A stretch of 6,514 nt of DNA from Pseudomonadota bacterium (GCA_023422735.1 JAFAGL010000071.1:1-6514); one strand, 5' to 3'; counted from the stretch's first letter, positions 1 through 6,389 are shown. Notes: a model not told the origin generated them from the letters alone. Program-made: numbers and translations.

Positions 1-695
1 CTGTCGAATATGGCATGCGCTACGGCAATCCTTCCATCGCCTCGGCGCTCGAACGTTTGAAGACCGCCGGTTGCGATCGTATCCTGATGGCCCCGCTCTA
101 TCCGCAATATTCCGCGACCACGACCGCCACGGCGAGCGACCAGCTCTTTCGTGCGTTGATGCGCATGCGGCACATGCCGGCAGTGCGCACCCTACCGGCC
201 TACCACGATGAACCCGTATATATCGAGGCGCTCGCCCGCTCGATCGAGGATCATGTGGCGAAATTATCCTTCGAGCCGGAAGTGGTGATCGCCTCCTATC
301 ACGGGATTCCAAAACCCTATTTCGAGCGCGGCGATCCTTATCACTGTCATTGCCAGAAGACCTCGCGGCTTTTGCGCGAAAGACTGAACTGGGATGAAAA
401 GAAGCTGATGACCACGTTCCAGTCGCGATTTGGTGCGCAGGAATGGCTCCAGCCCTATACCGACAAGACCGTTGAGCAATTGGCGAAGGATGGCGTGAAG
501 TCGATCGCCATCGTCAATCCAGGCTTTTCCGTCGATTGCATCGAAACGCTGGATGAAATCGGGCGCGAGGTTCGCGAGGAATTTCTTCATGCGGGCGGCG
601 AAAATTTCGCGCATATCCCCTGTTTGAACGACAGCGACGACGGCATGCAGGTGATTGAAGATCTCGTTCGGCGGGAACTTGGCGGTTGGCTTTGA
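1..695 (+). CDS. hemH: Ferrochelatase, C-terminal part (5' end outside window)
   Basis: Ferrochelatase inserts Fe2+ into protoporphyrin IX, the last step of protoheme synthesis, at the cytoplasmic face of the inner membrane. The reading frame is open from base 3 and ends at TGA 693-695, leaving about 230 residues. The family is usually 320-370 residues, so roughly the first 110-130 are missing. Visible signatures are the PLYPQYS-(x)-TTTA block near bases 93-128, the SYHGIP block whose His codon (300-302) is the metal-binding histidine, and the NPGFSVDCIETLDEI block. In that block the Glu codon at 543-545 matches the catalytic glutamate of the family (human E343). Cys stands where human ferrochelatase has His341. 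The reading frame is intact to a normal C-terminus. A small hairpin follows the stop codon. Family identity is very secure; the true start cannot be seen. Confidence 0.97.
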   Translation, partial: VEYGMRYGNPSIASALERLKTAGCDRILMAPLYPQYSATTTATASDQLFRALMRMRHMPAVRTLPAYHDEPVYIEALARSIEDHVAKLSFEPEVVIASYHGIPKPYFERGDPYHCHCQKTSRLLRERLNWDEKKLMTTFQSRFGAQEWLQPYTDKTVEQLAKDGVKSIAIVNPGFSVDCIETLDEIGREVREEFLHAGGENFAHIPCLNDSDDGMQVIEDLVRRELGGWL

Positions 696-697
696 TC

Positions 698-718
698 TTC
701 CGCGCAAAGATTGCGGAA
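698..718 (+). terminator. Small hairpin after hemH, possible weak terminator
   Basis: TTCCGC (698-703) and GCGGAA (713-718) are perfect inverted 6-base arms around a 9-base loop, starting three bases after the hemH stop codon. The following bases, CGTTTCT, hold only a short broken T run, so this would be a weak intrinsic terminator or an mRNA 3' end stabiliser. It lies upstream of the next gene's start at 765. The pairing is directly visible; the role is inferred. Confidence 0.4.
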
Positions 719-752
719 CGTTTCTAGCGCCAGCCGGTTAATCGCCGCTTCC

Positions 753-757
753 GGGAG
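753..757 (+). promoter_or_regulatory. Ribosome binding site fixing the oxidoreductase start
   Basis: GGGAG lies 7 bases before ATG 765. The frame is open further upstream to a TTG at 711, but that TTG sits inside the hairpin at 698-718 and has no purine-rich site before it. The Shine-Dalgarno match favours ATG 765. Confidence 0.7.
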
Positions 758-764
758 TTCGTTC

Positions 765-2021
765 ATGACGCGGCAATTAGATTTACGTGGCGGGCGCCCG
801 GTGTGGGTGACATATCGGGCCCCTGCCGTTCCCGTGAAATCCCTGTCTCGCGATGTCAAATGCGACGTCCTGGTCGTCGGCATGGGCATTTCCGGGGCCA
901 TGATGGCCGAAAGTCTCACGGCCCAGGGCCTGTCGGTGATCGTGATCGACCGGCGCGAACGCGCAATGCTCGGCTCGACTCCTGCCACCACCGCGCTTGT
1001 TCAGTTCGAGATCGATCAGCCGCTTTCAACGCTTACCGAACAGCTCGGTCAGGAAAAGGCGGAGCGCGCTTGGCGGCGATCCCGCAATGCTGTCGCCAAT
1101 CTGCGCGCCCGCATCGCGGATCTGGGCATTGCCTGCGATCTTGTGCCCCGCAACTCGCTGCTCATTGCCGGCAATGAGATGGGTGCGGGAGATTTGAAGG
1201 GGGAAGCCGCGATGCGCAATGCGGCGGGGATCTATGCGCGCTATCTCACAGCTTCGCAACTGCGCGAGGAATTCGCCATCGCGCGCGACGGCGCGATCCT
1301 GTCTTTCGACAATCTCGCCATCAATCCGCGCAAGCTGACCGCGCGTCTTCATCTGGCAGCGATCGCGCGCGGCGCGCGGTATTATGCCCCTGTTGAAGCC
1401 GTTGCTCTGGAAGACCACGCGTCCGAGGTCGCGGTCAAAACCGCATCCGGCCCGGTGATCACGGCCAGCCATGCGGTTCTTGCAACAGGCTACGAATTGC
1501 TCGATCCCGCTCCGCATCATGGTCACAAGGTCATCTCCACCTGGGCCATCGCAACCCGGCCGCAGCGTGACAATCTCTGGCCGCGCGAAACCTTCATCTG
1601 GGAAGCCTCCGATCCCTATCTTTACATGCGCACATTGCCGGATGGCCGCGTGATCTGCGGTGGCGAGGACGAGGAATTCACCGACGAAGATCGCCGCGAT
1701 GCGCTTTTGCAATCCAAAACGGATCGCATTGCCCGCAAGCTCAAGGCTTTGATGCCTAAGCTCGACGTCGAGCCGCAGTTTCGCTGGTCAGGCTCGTTTG
1801 GCGTCACGGAAACCGGCTTGCCCTGGATAGGCGCGCTTCCCGGCCATCCGCGCATCTTTTCCATGATGGGTTACGGCGGCAATGGCATCACCTATTCGCG
1901 CATAGGCGCCGAGATCGTCACCGGCGCCATCACGCAACAACCAGATAGCGATGCTGATCTTTTCGCTTTCGCGTCAAGCACAGGCTTGTTACGTCGCTTG
2001 CTGCCGCAAAGCTTGGCCTGA
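765..2021 (+). CDS. FAD-dependent oxidoreductase, DAO (glycine/D-amino-acid oxidase-like) family
   Basis: This 418-residue protein is a flavoenzyme of the DAO superfamily, which oxidises amines or amino acids with FAD. The N-terminal Rossmann motif GMGISG is at residues 39-44, after a beta strand (CDVLVVG). An acidic residue, Asp62, ends the second strand (SVIVID) at the usual ribose-binding place. The C-terminal FAD-contact block SMMGYGGNGITYSRIGAEI contains the glycine-rich GYGGNG at residues 369-374, again typical of DAO proteins. No Rieske iron-sulfur domain, signal peptide or membrane segment is visible, so it is probably cytosolic. The STPATTALVQFEID stretch after the FAD-binding strand resembles proteins annotated as gamma-glutamylputrescine oxidase (PuuB-like), but the substrate cannot be read from sequence. 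The start at ATG 765 is chosen for its GGGAG site. The SPFH gene follows after 46 bases without an obvious terminator, so the two may be cotranscribed. Confidence 0.9.
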   Translation: MTRQLDLRGGRPVWVTYRAPAVPVKSLSRDVKCDVLVVGMGISGAMMAESLTAQGLSVIVIDRRERAMLGSTPATTALVQFEIDQPLSTLTEQLGQEKAERAWRRSRNAVANLRARIADLGIACDLVPRNSLLIAGNEMGAGDLKGEAAMRNAAGIYARYLTASQLREEFAIARDGAILSFDNLAINPRKLTARLHLAAIARGARYYAPVEAVALEDHASEVAVKTASGPVITASHAVLATGYELLDPAPHHGHKVISTWAIATRPQRDNLWPRETFIWEASDPYLYMRTLPDGRVICGGEDEEFTDEDRRDALLQSKTDRIARKLKALMPKLDVEPQFRWSGSFGVTETGLPWIGALPGHPRIFSMMGYGGNGITYSRIGAEIVTGAITQQPDSDADLFAFASSTGLLRRLLPQSLA

Positions 2022-2056
2022 GGTGGGATTTCGACTAGAGCATCAGTGAACCTGCT

Positions 2057-2061
2057 AGGAG
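2057..2061 (+). promoter_or_regulatory. Ribosome binding site of the SPFH gene
   Basis: AGGAG lies 6 bases before ATG 2068, an almost ideal Shine-Dalgarno site. It is stronger than that of the following nfeD gene and supports independent strong initiation of the SPFH gene. Confidence 0.75.
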
Positions 2062-2067
2062 ATCTGA

Positions 2068-3030
2068 ATGTTCAGCGGATTTGACATCGTCATTATCGTT
2101 CTCGCGGTGCTGGTACTCCTGCTTATCTTCGCGGGTATCAAGACCGTGCCGCAAGGCTTCAATTATACGGTTGAACGCTTCGGTCGTTACACGCGAACCT
2201 TGTCGCCTGGTCTCAACCTGATCGTTCCGTTTATCGACCGGATCGGCTCGCGCTTGAACATGATGGAGCAGGTGCTGGACGTTCCGACCCAGGAAGTCAT
2301 TACGCGCGACAATGCGATTGTTGCGGTCGATGGTGTCGCCTTTTATCAGGTCCTGAACGCCGCTCAGGCCGCTTATCAGGTCGCCGGTCTGCAAAATGCC
2401 ATCCTCAACCTGACCATGACGAATATTCGCTCGGTCATGGGTTCGATGGATCTCGACGAATTGCTGTCCAACCGCGATGCCATTAATGAACGCCTGCTGC
2501 GCATTGTCGACCAGGCCGCCCATCCTTGGGGCATCAAGGTCACGCGTGTCGAGATCAAGGATATCAACCCGCCGGCAAACCTGGTGGATTCCATGGCGCG
2601 TCAGATGATGGCGGAACGCAACAAGCGCGCCCAGATTCTGGAAGCCGAAGGTCTCAAGCAGGCGCAGGTGCTGGAAGCCGAAGGTCGCCGCGAAGCCGCG
2701 TTCCGGGATGCGGAAGCCCGCGAGCGTCTGGCCGAAGCAGAAGCCCGGGCGACGCAGGCTGTTTCGGAAGCCATTTCGAAGGGCGACATGCAGGCCATCA
2801 ATTATTTCGTGGCCCAAAAATACACCGAAGCCATGACGAAGATCGGGTCTTCGCCAAATTCCAAGATCGTCCTAATGCCGTTCGAAGCCTCATCCCTGAT
2901 CGGGTCACTGGGCGGCATCGGCTCGATTACAAAGGAAGTGTTCGGTGACAACAATCCCGCGACGCCCTCTCCGCGGTCTAGCGGCTCTTCTCGTCCGCCA
3001 CGCGTTGTAATCCCGCCGGAACAGAACTGA
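2068..3030 (+). CDS. qmcA: SPFH/band-7 domain membrane protein (QmcA/stomatin-like)
   Basis: This 320-residue protein belongs to the SPFH (stomatin/prohibitin/flotillin/HflK) family, whose members oligomerise on the inner membrane and organise membrane microdomains or modulate FtsH-type proteolysis. Residues about 4-24 (IVIIVLAVLVLLLIFAGI) form one N-terminal membrane segment. The SPFH domain follows at about 26-190, with family blocks VPQGFNYTVERFGRYTRTLSPGL, VITRDNAIVAVDGVAFYQV and RVEIKDINPP. Residues about 189-240 form a Glu/Ala/Arg-rich helix with an 11-residue period. Next comes the conserved block SKIVLMPFEASSLIGSLGGI. The last 25 or so residues (from 295) are a Pro/Ser-rich, probably disordered tail. 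E. coli QmcA is about 305 residues, so the length is normal. The start has a strong AGGAG site. The nfeD gene begins 10 bases after the stop, matching the classical SPFH-NfeD pairing (qmcA-ybbJ in E. coli). Family is certain; the qmcA symbol is by similarity. Confidence 0.95.
   Translation: MFSGFDIVIIVLAVLVLLLIFAGIKTVPQGFNYTVERFGRYTRTLSPGLNLIVPFIDRIGSRLNMMEQVLDVPTQEVITRDNAIVAVDGVAFYQVLNAAQAAYQVAGLQNAILNLTMTNIRSVMGSMDLDELLSNRDAINERLLRIVDQAAHPWGIKVTRVEIKDINPPANLVDSMARQMMAERNKRAQILEAEGLKQAQVLEAEGRREAAFRDAEARERLAEAEARATQAVSEAISKGDMQAINYFVAQKYTEAMTKIGSSPNSKIVLMPFEASSLIGSLGGIGSITKEVFGDNNPATPSPRSSGSSRPPRVVIPPEQN
2638..2686 (+). repeat. 16-base direct repeat encoding 11-residue coiled-coil repeats
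   Basis: CTGGAAGCCGAAGGTC occurs identically at 2638-2653 and 2671-2686, exactly 33 bases (11 codons) apart. In protein terms AQILEAEGLKQ is followed by AQVLEAEGRRE and a decayed copy AAFRDAEARER. The repeat is intragenic and reflects the hendecad helix of the SPFH protein rather than a mobile element. Confidence 0.8.
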
Positions 3031-3040
3031 GGCCGCCCGA

Positions 3041-3499
3041 ATGCTCGTCAACGCCATTGCGGAACTCGGCCCATGGAGCTGGATCGTGCTCGGCATGATC
3101 CTGCTTGGCGGCGAAATCTTTCTGCCGGGCGTTTATCTGTTGTGGAGCGGCGTGGCAGCTCTGGTTGTCGGTCTTTTGTCCTTCCTGCTGTGGCAGGCGG
3201 GCATGTGGACCTGGCACGTCCAGACCGTTCTTTTTCTGGCCCTTTCGCTAGCTTTCGCCTGGCTCGGCAGTCGCTATCTTCGCCTTTACGAAAGCAAAAG
3301 CGACGAACCCCTCTTGAACCGGCTGGGCAACCAGATGGTTGGCCGCACCGCCATTTTGCGCGAACCAATCAGCGAAGGGCGCGGCCGCATTCAGTTGGGC
3401 GATACGGTCTGGCTGGTTCAGGGTCCGGATCTGCCCGTCGGGAGCCGTGTCAAAGTCGTAGATGTCAGGGACTCGGAACTGCTCGTCGAAGCCGTTTGA
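3041..3499 (+). CDS. nfeD: NfeD family membrane protein, short form
   Basis: This 152-residue protein is the usual partner of SPFH proteins. NfeD-type proteins are thought to bind or stabilise the SPFH oligomer through a soluble OB-fold domain. Residues about 13-51 (from SWIVLGMILLGGEIF to VVGLLSFLLW) give two membrane segments split by the family's GGEIFLPGVYLLWSG block, and residues about 58-80 give a third. Residues about 93-152 are the OB-fold-like domain, with NQMVGRTAILREPISEGRGRI, GDTVWLVQG and SRVKVVDVRDSELLVEAV. It lacks the ClpP-like protease domain of long NfeD proteins. The ATG is 10 bases after the SPFH stop. A modest GAGG site (3029-3032) overlaps that stop codon, so translational coupling is likely. 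The gene converges with the kdsD-type gene on the other strand. Confidence 0.93.
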   Translation: MLVNAIAELGPWSWIVLGMILLGGEIFLPGVYLLWSGVAALVVGLLSFLLWQAGMWTWHVQTVLFLALSLAFAWLGSRYLRLYESKSDEPLLNRLGNQMVGRTAILREPISEGRGRIQLGDTVWLVQGPDLPVGSRVKVVDVRDSELLVEAV

Positions 3500-3520
3500 G
3501 AACCGGGCGTCCGGTGCTTC
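3488..3520. terminator. Hairpin between the convergent nfeD and kdsD stops
   Basis: ACCGG (3502-3506) and CCGGT (3511-3515) pair perfectly around the loop GCGT. Directly after them GCTTC (3516-3520) can pair with GAAGC (3488-3492), leaving a 9-base bulge that contains the nfeD stop codon. The structure fills the 19-base gap and touches both genes' stop codons. No T run follows on either strand, so strong intrinsic termination is doubtful. A weak bidirectional terminator or 3'-end stabiliser is possible. Confidence 0.35.
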
Positions 3521-4514
3521 AGGCGACGCCGACCCTGAGCAGATCGTGGAAATGAACGATGCCGACCGGCCGTTCGTTTTCGACCACCACGAGCGCGCTG
3601 ATCTTCAGGTCTTCCAGCAAGCCGATAGCGGCACCAGCCAGCGTGGACGGCGTCACGCTTTTGGGGTTGCGCGTCATGATGTCGTCGACTGAAAGTGAAG
3701 CCAGATCGCGATCGACATGACGCGCCAGATCGCCATCGGTGACAATTCCTGCCAGCCGCCCGTCATCTTCCAGAACACAAACGCAGCCGAAGCGCCTTTG
3801 CGACAGGATCAGCATGGCTTCGCGCAACGGCGTTCCGCGTGCCGTCACCGGGACAGCGCTGCCCTTATGCATCAAATCGCGCACATGGGTCAGGCTGGCG
3901 CCGAGCTTTCCGCCCGGATGAAAGGTCCGGAAATGGTCGGCGGTGAAACCCCGCTCTTCCAGAAGCGCGATGGCCAGCGCATCGCCGATCACAAGCTGCA
4001 TGGCTGTCGAAGTCGTCGGCGCAAGCCCATGCGGACAGGCTTCAGCGACTTTCGGCAACAAGAGAACGATATCGGCTTCGCGTGCCAAGGCGGATTTTTC
4101 GCCTGAGGTCAGGGCGATAAGCGGAATGTCGAAGCGCCGTGCATAATTGACGATGCCCATCAATTCCACGCTTTCGCCCGACCATGACATGGCAAGTACG
4201 ATGTCATTCGACGAGATCATGCCCAGATCGCCGTGATTGGCTTCAACGGGGTGAACGAAGAAAGCCGGCGTGCCGGTGGACGCGAAAGTCGCCGCCAGCT
4301 TGGCACCGATATGCCCGCTTTTGCCGATCCCCGTCACGATCAGGCGGCCGGGCGAATGACTGATCATTTCCACCGCGCGAACAAACGCATCGCCAAGCTG
4401 CCCCTTGAGGGCAGCTTGCAGCTCTCCCAGTCCGGCCTGTTCCGTCGCAACGGTGCGCAGGGCAGATATTACGGCTTCCGAAGAATGGGGGGATGTTACC
4501 GCTTGATCACTCAT
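3519..4514 (-). CDS. kdsD: D-arabinose-5-phosphate isomerase (KdsD/KpsF family), SIS plus two CBS domains
   Basis: The enzyme interconverts D-ribulose 5-phosphate and D-arabinose 5-phosphate, the first committed precursor of Kdo for the lipopolysaccharide inner core, in the cytosol. From ATG 4514 it is 331 residues (E. coli KdsD 328). The SIS sugar-isomerase domain spans about 39-190, with TGIGKSGHIG, HPVEANHGDLG, SWSGES and ACPHGLAPTTSTA, followed by FHPGGKLGASL. The key residues of the family are all present: Lys65, His94, Glu117, Glu158 and His199 correspond to E. coli K59, H88, E111, E152 and H193. Two CBS domains follow at about 209-266 and 275-330 (TDGDLARHV; VGIVHFHDLLR). The frame is also open upstream to TTG 4553, which would add 13 residues. 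The ATG start matches the family length but has its purine-rich site 19 bases away, inside a mini-ORF described separately. No Kdo or capsule genes are adjacent, so the housekeeping KdsD role is favoured over a capsule-specific KpsF. Confidence 0.95.
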   Translation of the reverse strand: MSDQAVTSPHSSEAVISALRTVATEQAGLGELQAALKGQLGDAFVRAVEMISHSPGRLIVTGIGKSGHIGAKLAATFASTGTPAFFVHPVEANHGDLGMISSNDIVLAMSWSGESVELMGIVNYARRFDIPLIALTSGEKSALAREADIVLLLPKVAEACPHGLAPTTSTAMQLVIGDALAIALLEERGFTADHFRTFHPGGKLGASLTHVRDLMHKGSAVPVTARGTPLREAMLILSQRRFGCVCVLEDDGRLAGIVTDGDLARHVDRDLASLSVDDIMTRNPKSVTPSTLAGAAIGLLEDLKISALVVVENERPVGIVHFHDLLRVGVA

Positions 4515-4546
4515 GGTCCGGCCATACCGCGTTCTCCCCTCGCCAT
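4511..4546 (-). other. Possible mini-ORF overlapping the kdsD start
   Basis: On the minus strand an ATG at 4546-4544 opens an 11-codon frame (MARGERGMAGP) ending at TGA 4513-4511. A second in-frame ATG at 4525-4523 gives a 4-codon version (MAGP). Its stop overlaps the kdsD ATG as ATGA. The best Shine-Dalgarno sequence of the region, GGGGAG (4539-4534), is 8 bases before the second ATG but 19 bases before the kdsD ATG. This arrangement is what translational reinitiation at kdsD would look like. The peptide itself probably has no function. Alternatively kdsD starts at TTG 4553 and the whole arrangement is chance. Confidence 0.3.
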
Positions 4547-4577
4547 GCAACAAGGCTTCACCAAACGAAAGGATTGC

Positions 4578-4594
4578 TTAACCAACATTGTTTA
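4578..4594. promoter_or_regulatory. AT-rich imperfect palindrome between kdsD and the barrel gene, possible operator
   Basis: TAACCAA (4579-4585) and TTGTTTA (4588-4594) are inverted arms with one mismatch and a 2-base centre, in the 129-base divergent region that should contain promoters for both genes. The first half, TTAACCAA (4578-4585), differs by one base from the TTAACCAT half-site described for the alphaproteobacterial cell-cycle regulator CtrA. The full CtrA spacing (TTAA-N7-TTAA) is not met. I could not find a convincing -35/-10 pair on either strand. Confidence 0.25.
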
Positions 4595-4643
4595 CTTGTG
4601 CGTAATCCTCGCAGCTTGCGGGTACAGGGGTCGATTTCCGCAA

Positions 4644-6308
4644 ATGCCGCAGCGAAACAGCGTCCAGATCAGCCGTTTCAACAAAAAACGCGCCGCAGCT
4701 CTGTTCGGCGCGACGGCGGTGATCGCGGGTGCCTGGTCGGTGCCGCTTCTCGCGCAGGATACGGAATTGCGCACCACGCTGTCACCCGTATCCTCCGGGG
4801 CATCGTCTACAGAGCAATCCGCCTTGCGGGAGCTGGCCGCAACTCAGGTTTACGATCCCGTCAGCCCCGGCGCTTTGCCTGATACGAACGAGGCATCTTC
4901 GTCTTCCTCATCCCAGTCGATTTTCGATGATGCCGGTGGCGGCGACCTGTTTCAATCCACGCCACCGGTCGCATCCGGCGCGGCCGCAACGATTGCCGAT
5001 CAGCCTGAAACCGCCGAAGCAGAGTCCGCCGGGGCAACAGCAGGCGTCAGTTCTGAAATCACCGGTGCGCTTCCCGCCGAGCGTCAGGCGCAGCAAACCA
5101 TCGAGCTCAACGAAGCCAATATGCGCGCACAACGCGTCACGGCCATCGAGGCAAAGCCAAGCACGTTTGAGGAAACACCCTTTTCGCCGGTTGGCATTCG
5201 GGCCGGCAAATTCAACCTGTTTCCCAGCCTCGAACAAGGCGTGGTTGCCACGAGCAACGCCGATTCCAGCAGCGATGGCGAGGCAGCCACCTTGTCGGAA
5301 ACGACGCTGCGTTTGACGGCGGTGTCCGACTGGTCGCGCCATTCGGCCAGCGCGAGCGGCTTTGGCACTTATCGCAAATCGATCAGCGGCGAGGAAATCG
5401 AGACCTTTTATGGCGGGTTGAACTCGCAACTGCAGCTCGATCTGGCGAATGCCTATACGCTCAACGCGACGGCGGATTATCTGATCTCTCCGGAATCGGC
5501 GACATCGCCGGTGGTGATCGAAGGCACGCTCGACGAGCCTATCCGGCAGGAGATCAATGCCAGCCTGGGGTTAAGCAAGGAATTCGGCAAGCTGCAATTG
5601 ACGGGCACCGGGCGCGTGGAGCGCGAAATCTATGGCGACGCCGATCTGTCAACCGGCGGCACGATTTCCCAGAAGGACCGCAACTCCACCCTTGCTGCCT
5701 TTGTTTTGCGCACGGGATGGGAACTCTCGCCTGCATTGACGCCCTTTGTCGAAGCCGAAATCGGCAAGCGCATTTATGATAATCGCAACGACTCTGCGGG
5801 CTACCAGCGTTCAGCACTTCGCACGGGTCTTCGCGGCGGCGTGGCATTCGACATCACCGAAAAAGTCGAAGGCGAAGTGTCGGCAGGCTGGGTATCGGAG
5901 GATTTCGATGACACGCGTTTGCGTACGCTTTCCGGCGCGACATTCGATGCCGATCTTTCCTGGTCGCCGATGCGCGGTACGATCATCGCATTGAATGGCA
6001 ACACGACCGTCGAAGGCACGACAACACCCGGGGAAGCCGGATCGATCCTTTATTCCGCCGCCTTGTCCGCCACGCGCGAGCTGCGCGCCAATCTGACCGG
6101 CAATGCGACCGTCGGCATTGGCTGGCGCGATTTCAAGGACAGCGATGACCGCGACCTGATCTGGAATGCCGAAACAAGCCTGACATACTGGTTCAATCGC
6201 TATGCCGGCCTTACCGGCCGCGCCCGTTATGAAAAGGTCGAGAGCGATTTGCCATTCCGCGATGCTGAAACGGCGAGCGTGTTTCTCGGCATTCGCCTTC
6301 AACGCTGA
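4644..6308 (+). CDS. Exported outer membrane beta-barrel protein (BBP2_2-like)
   Basis: The 554-residue protein starts with a basic n-region (KKR at 14-16) and a hydrophobic stretch (about 17-36), ending at a likely cleavage site after Ala37 (VPLLA-QD). Residues about 40-175 are Ala/Ser/Glu/Pro-rich and low in complexity, with a run of six serines at 85-90, and look like an unstructured periplasmic linker. From about residue 183 the block GIRAGKFNLFPSLEQGVVATSN resembles the opening of the putative beta-barrel porin family BBP2_2 (PF10082). Many alternating polar/hydrophobic strands then run to the end (for example TLRLTAVSDWSRHSASASGFG and LTGRARYEKVE). The last strand, TASVFLGIRLQR, ends in Arg rather than the usual terminal aromatic residue. 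ATG 4644 is chosen because it starts the signal peptide. Its AGGGG site (4626-4630) is 13 bases away, which is long. The open frame upstream to 4233 lies antisense to kdsD and is not used. The substrate or function is unknown. Confidence 0.88.
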   Translation: MPQRNSVQISRFNKKRAAALFGATAVIAGAWSVPLLAQDTELRTTLSPVSSGASSTEQSALRELAATQVYDPVSPGALPDTNEASSSSSSQSIFDDAGGGDLFQSTPPVASGAAATIADQPETAEAESAGATAGVSSEITGALPAERQAQQTIELNEANMRAQRVTAIEAKPSTFEETPFSPVGIRAGKFNLFPSLEQGVVATSNADSSSDGEAATLSETTLRLTAVSDWSRHSASASGFGTYRKSISGEEIETFYGGLNSQLQLDLANAYTLNATADYLISPESATSPVVIEGTLDEPIRQEINASLGLSKEFGKLQLTGTGRVEREIYGDADLSTGGTISQKDRNSTLAAFVLRTGWELSPALTPFVEAEIGKRIYDNRNDSAGYQRSALRTGLRGGVAFDITEKVEGEVSAGWVSEDFDDTRLRTLSGATFDADLSWSPMRGTIIALNGNTTVEGTTTPGEAGSILYSAALSATRELRANLTGNATVGIGWRDFKDSDDRDLIWNAETSLTYWFNRYAGLTGRARYEKVESDLPFRDAETASVFLGIRLQR

Positions 6309-6350
6309 TCACGTTCCCGAGAGAAGACCCCAAAAACGTCCCTATCCCAT

Positions 6351-6389
6351 GTCGGAGATAATCATGGTAAACCCTCTGATAACTCCGAT
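6351..6389 (+). promoter_or_regulatory. Hairpin that could mask a ribosome binding site
   Basis: CGGAG (6353-6357) pairs with CTCCG (6383-6387). T6352-A6388 and a G-U pair extend it outward, and ATC (6361-6363) can pair with GAT (6378-6380) inward. The left arm contains the GGAG that is 6 bases before ATG 6364, and that ATG lies in the loop. If transcribed, this structure would hide that start while leaving the second site (AAGGA, 6418-6422) and ATG 6430 free. The pairing is visible; the regulatory role is inferred. Confidence 0.3.

Noticed and set aside
711..764. TTG 711 as start of the oxidoreductase, adding 18 residues
   Set aside because: The TTG falls within the hairpin after hemH, has no Shine-Dalgarno site, and the added residues are not expected before the FAD-binding domain. 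ATG 765 has GGGAG at 7 bases.
264..991. Two minus-strand open frames across the hemH/oxidoreductase junction
   Set aside because: Both are antisense to genes with catalytic motifs and show no protein-family signature.
1026..1712. Minus-strand open frame of 228 codons inside the FAD oxidoreductase gene
   Set aside because: The opposite strand encodes a protein with clear FAD motifs. The antisense translation is rich in Arg, Gly and Cys with no recognisable domain, as expected for a shadow in GC-rich DNA.
2035..2817. Minus-strand open frame of 260 codons opposite the SPFH gene
   Set aside because: It overlaps the SPFH coding region almost completely. The SPFH protein has all its family motifs, and the antisense product shows no domain or credible start site.
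4233..4643. A 137-codon upstream extension of the barrel gene, in frame from 4233
   Set aside because: It lies mostly antisense to the well-supported kdsD gene and lacks an export signal at its N-terminus. The signal peptide begins properly at ATG 4644.
4896..4913. Serine run as a phase-variable simple repeat
   Set aside because: The six serine codons are a mixture (TCT, TCG, TCT, TCC, TCA, TCC), so there is no uniform repeat unit that could slip.
6309..6363. Possible terminator after the barrel gene
   Set aside because: I found no GC-rich stem followed by a T run. The short inverted bases around 6325-6339 pair over only three positions.
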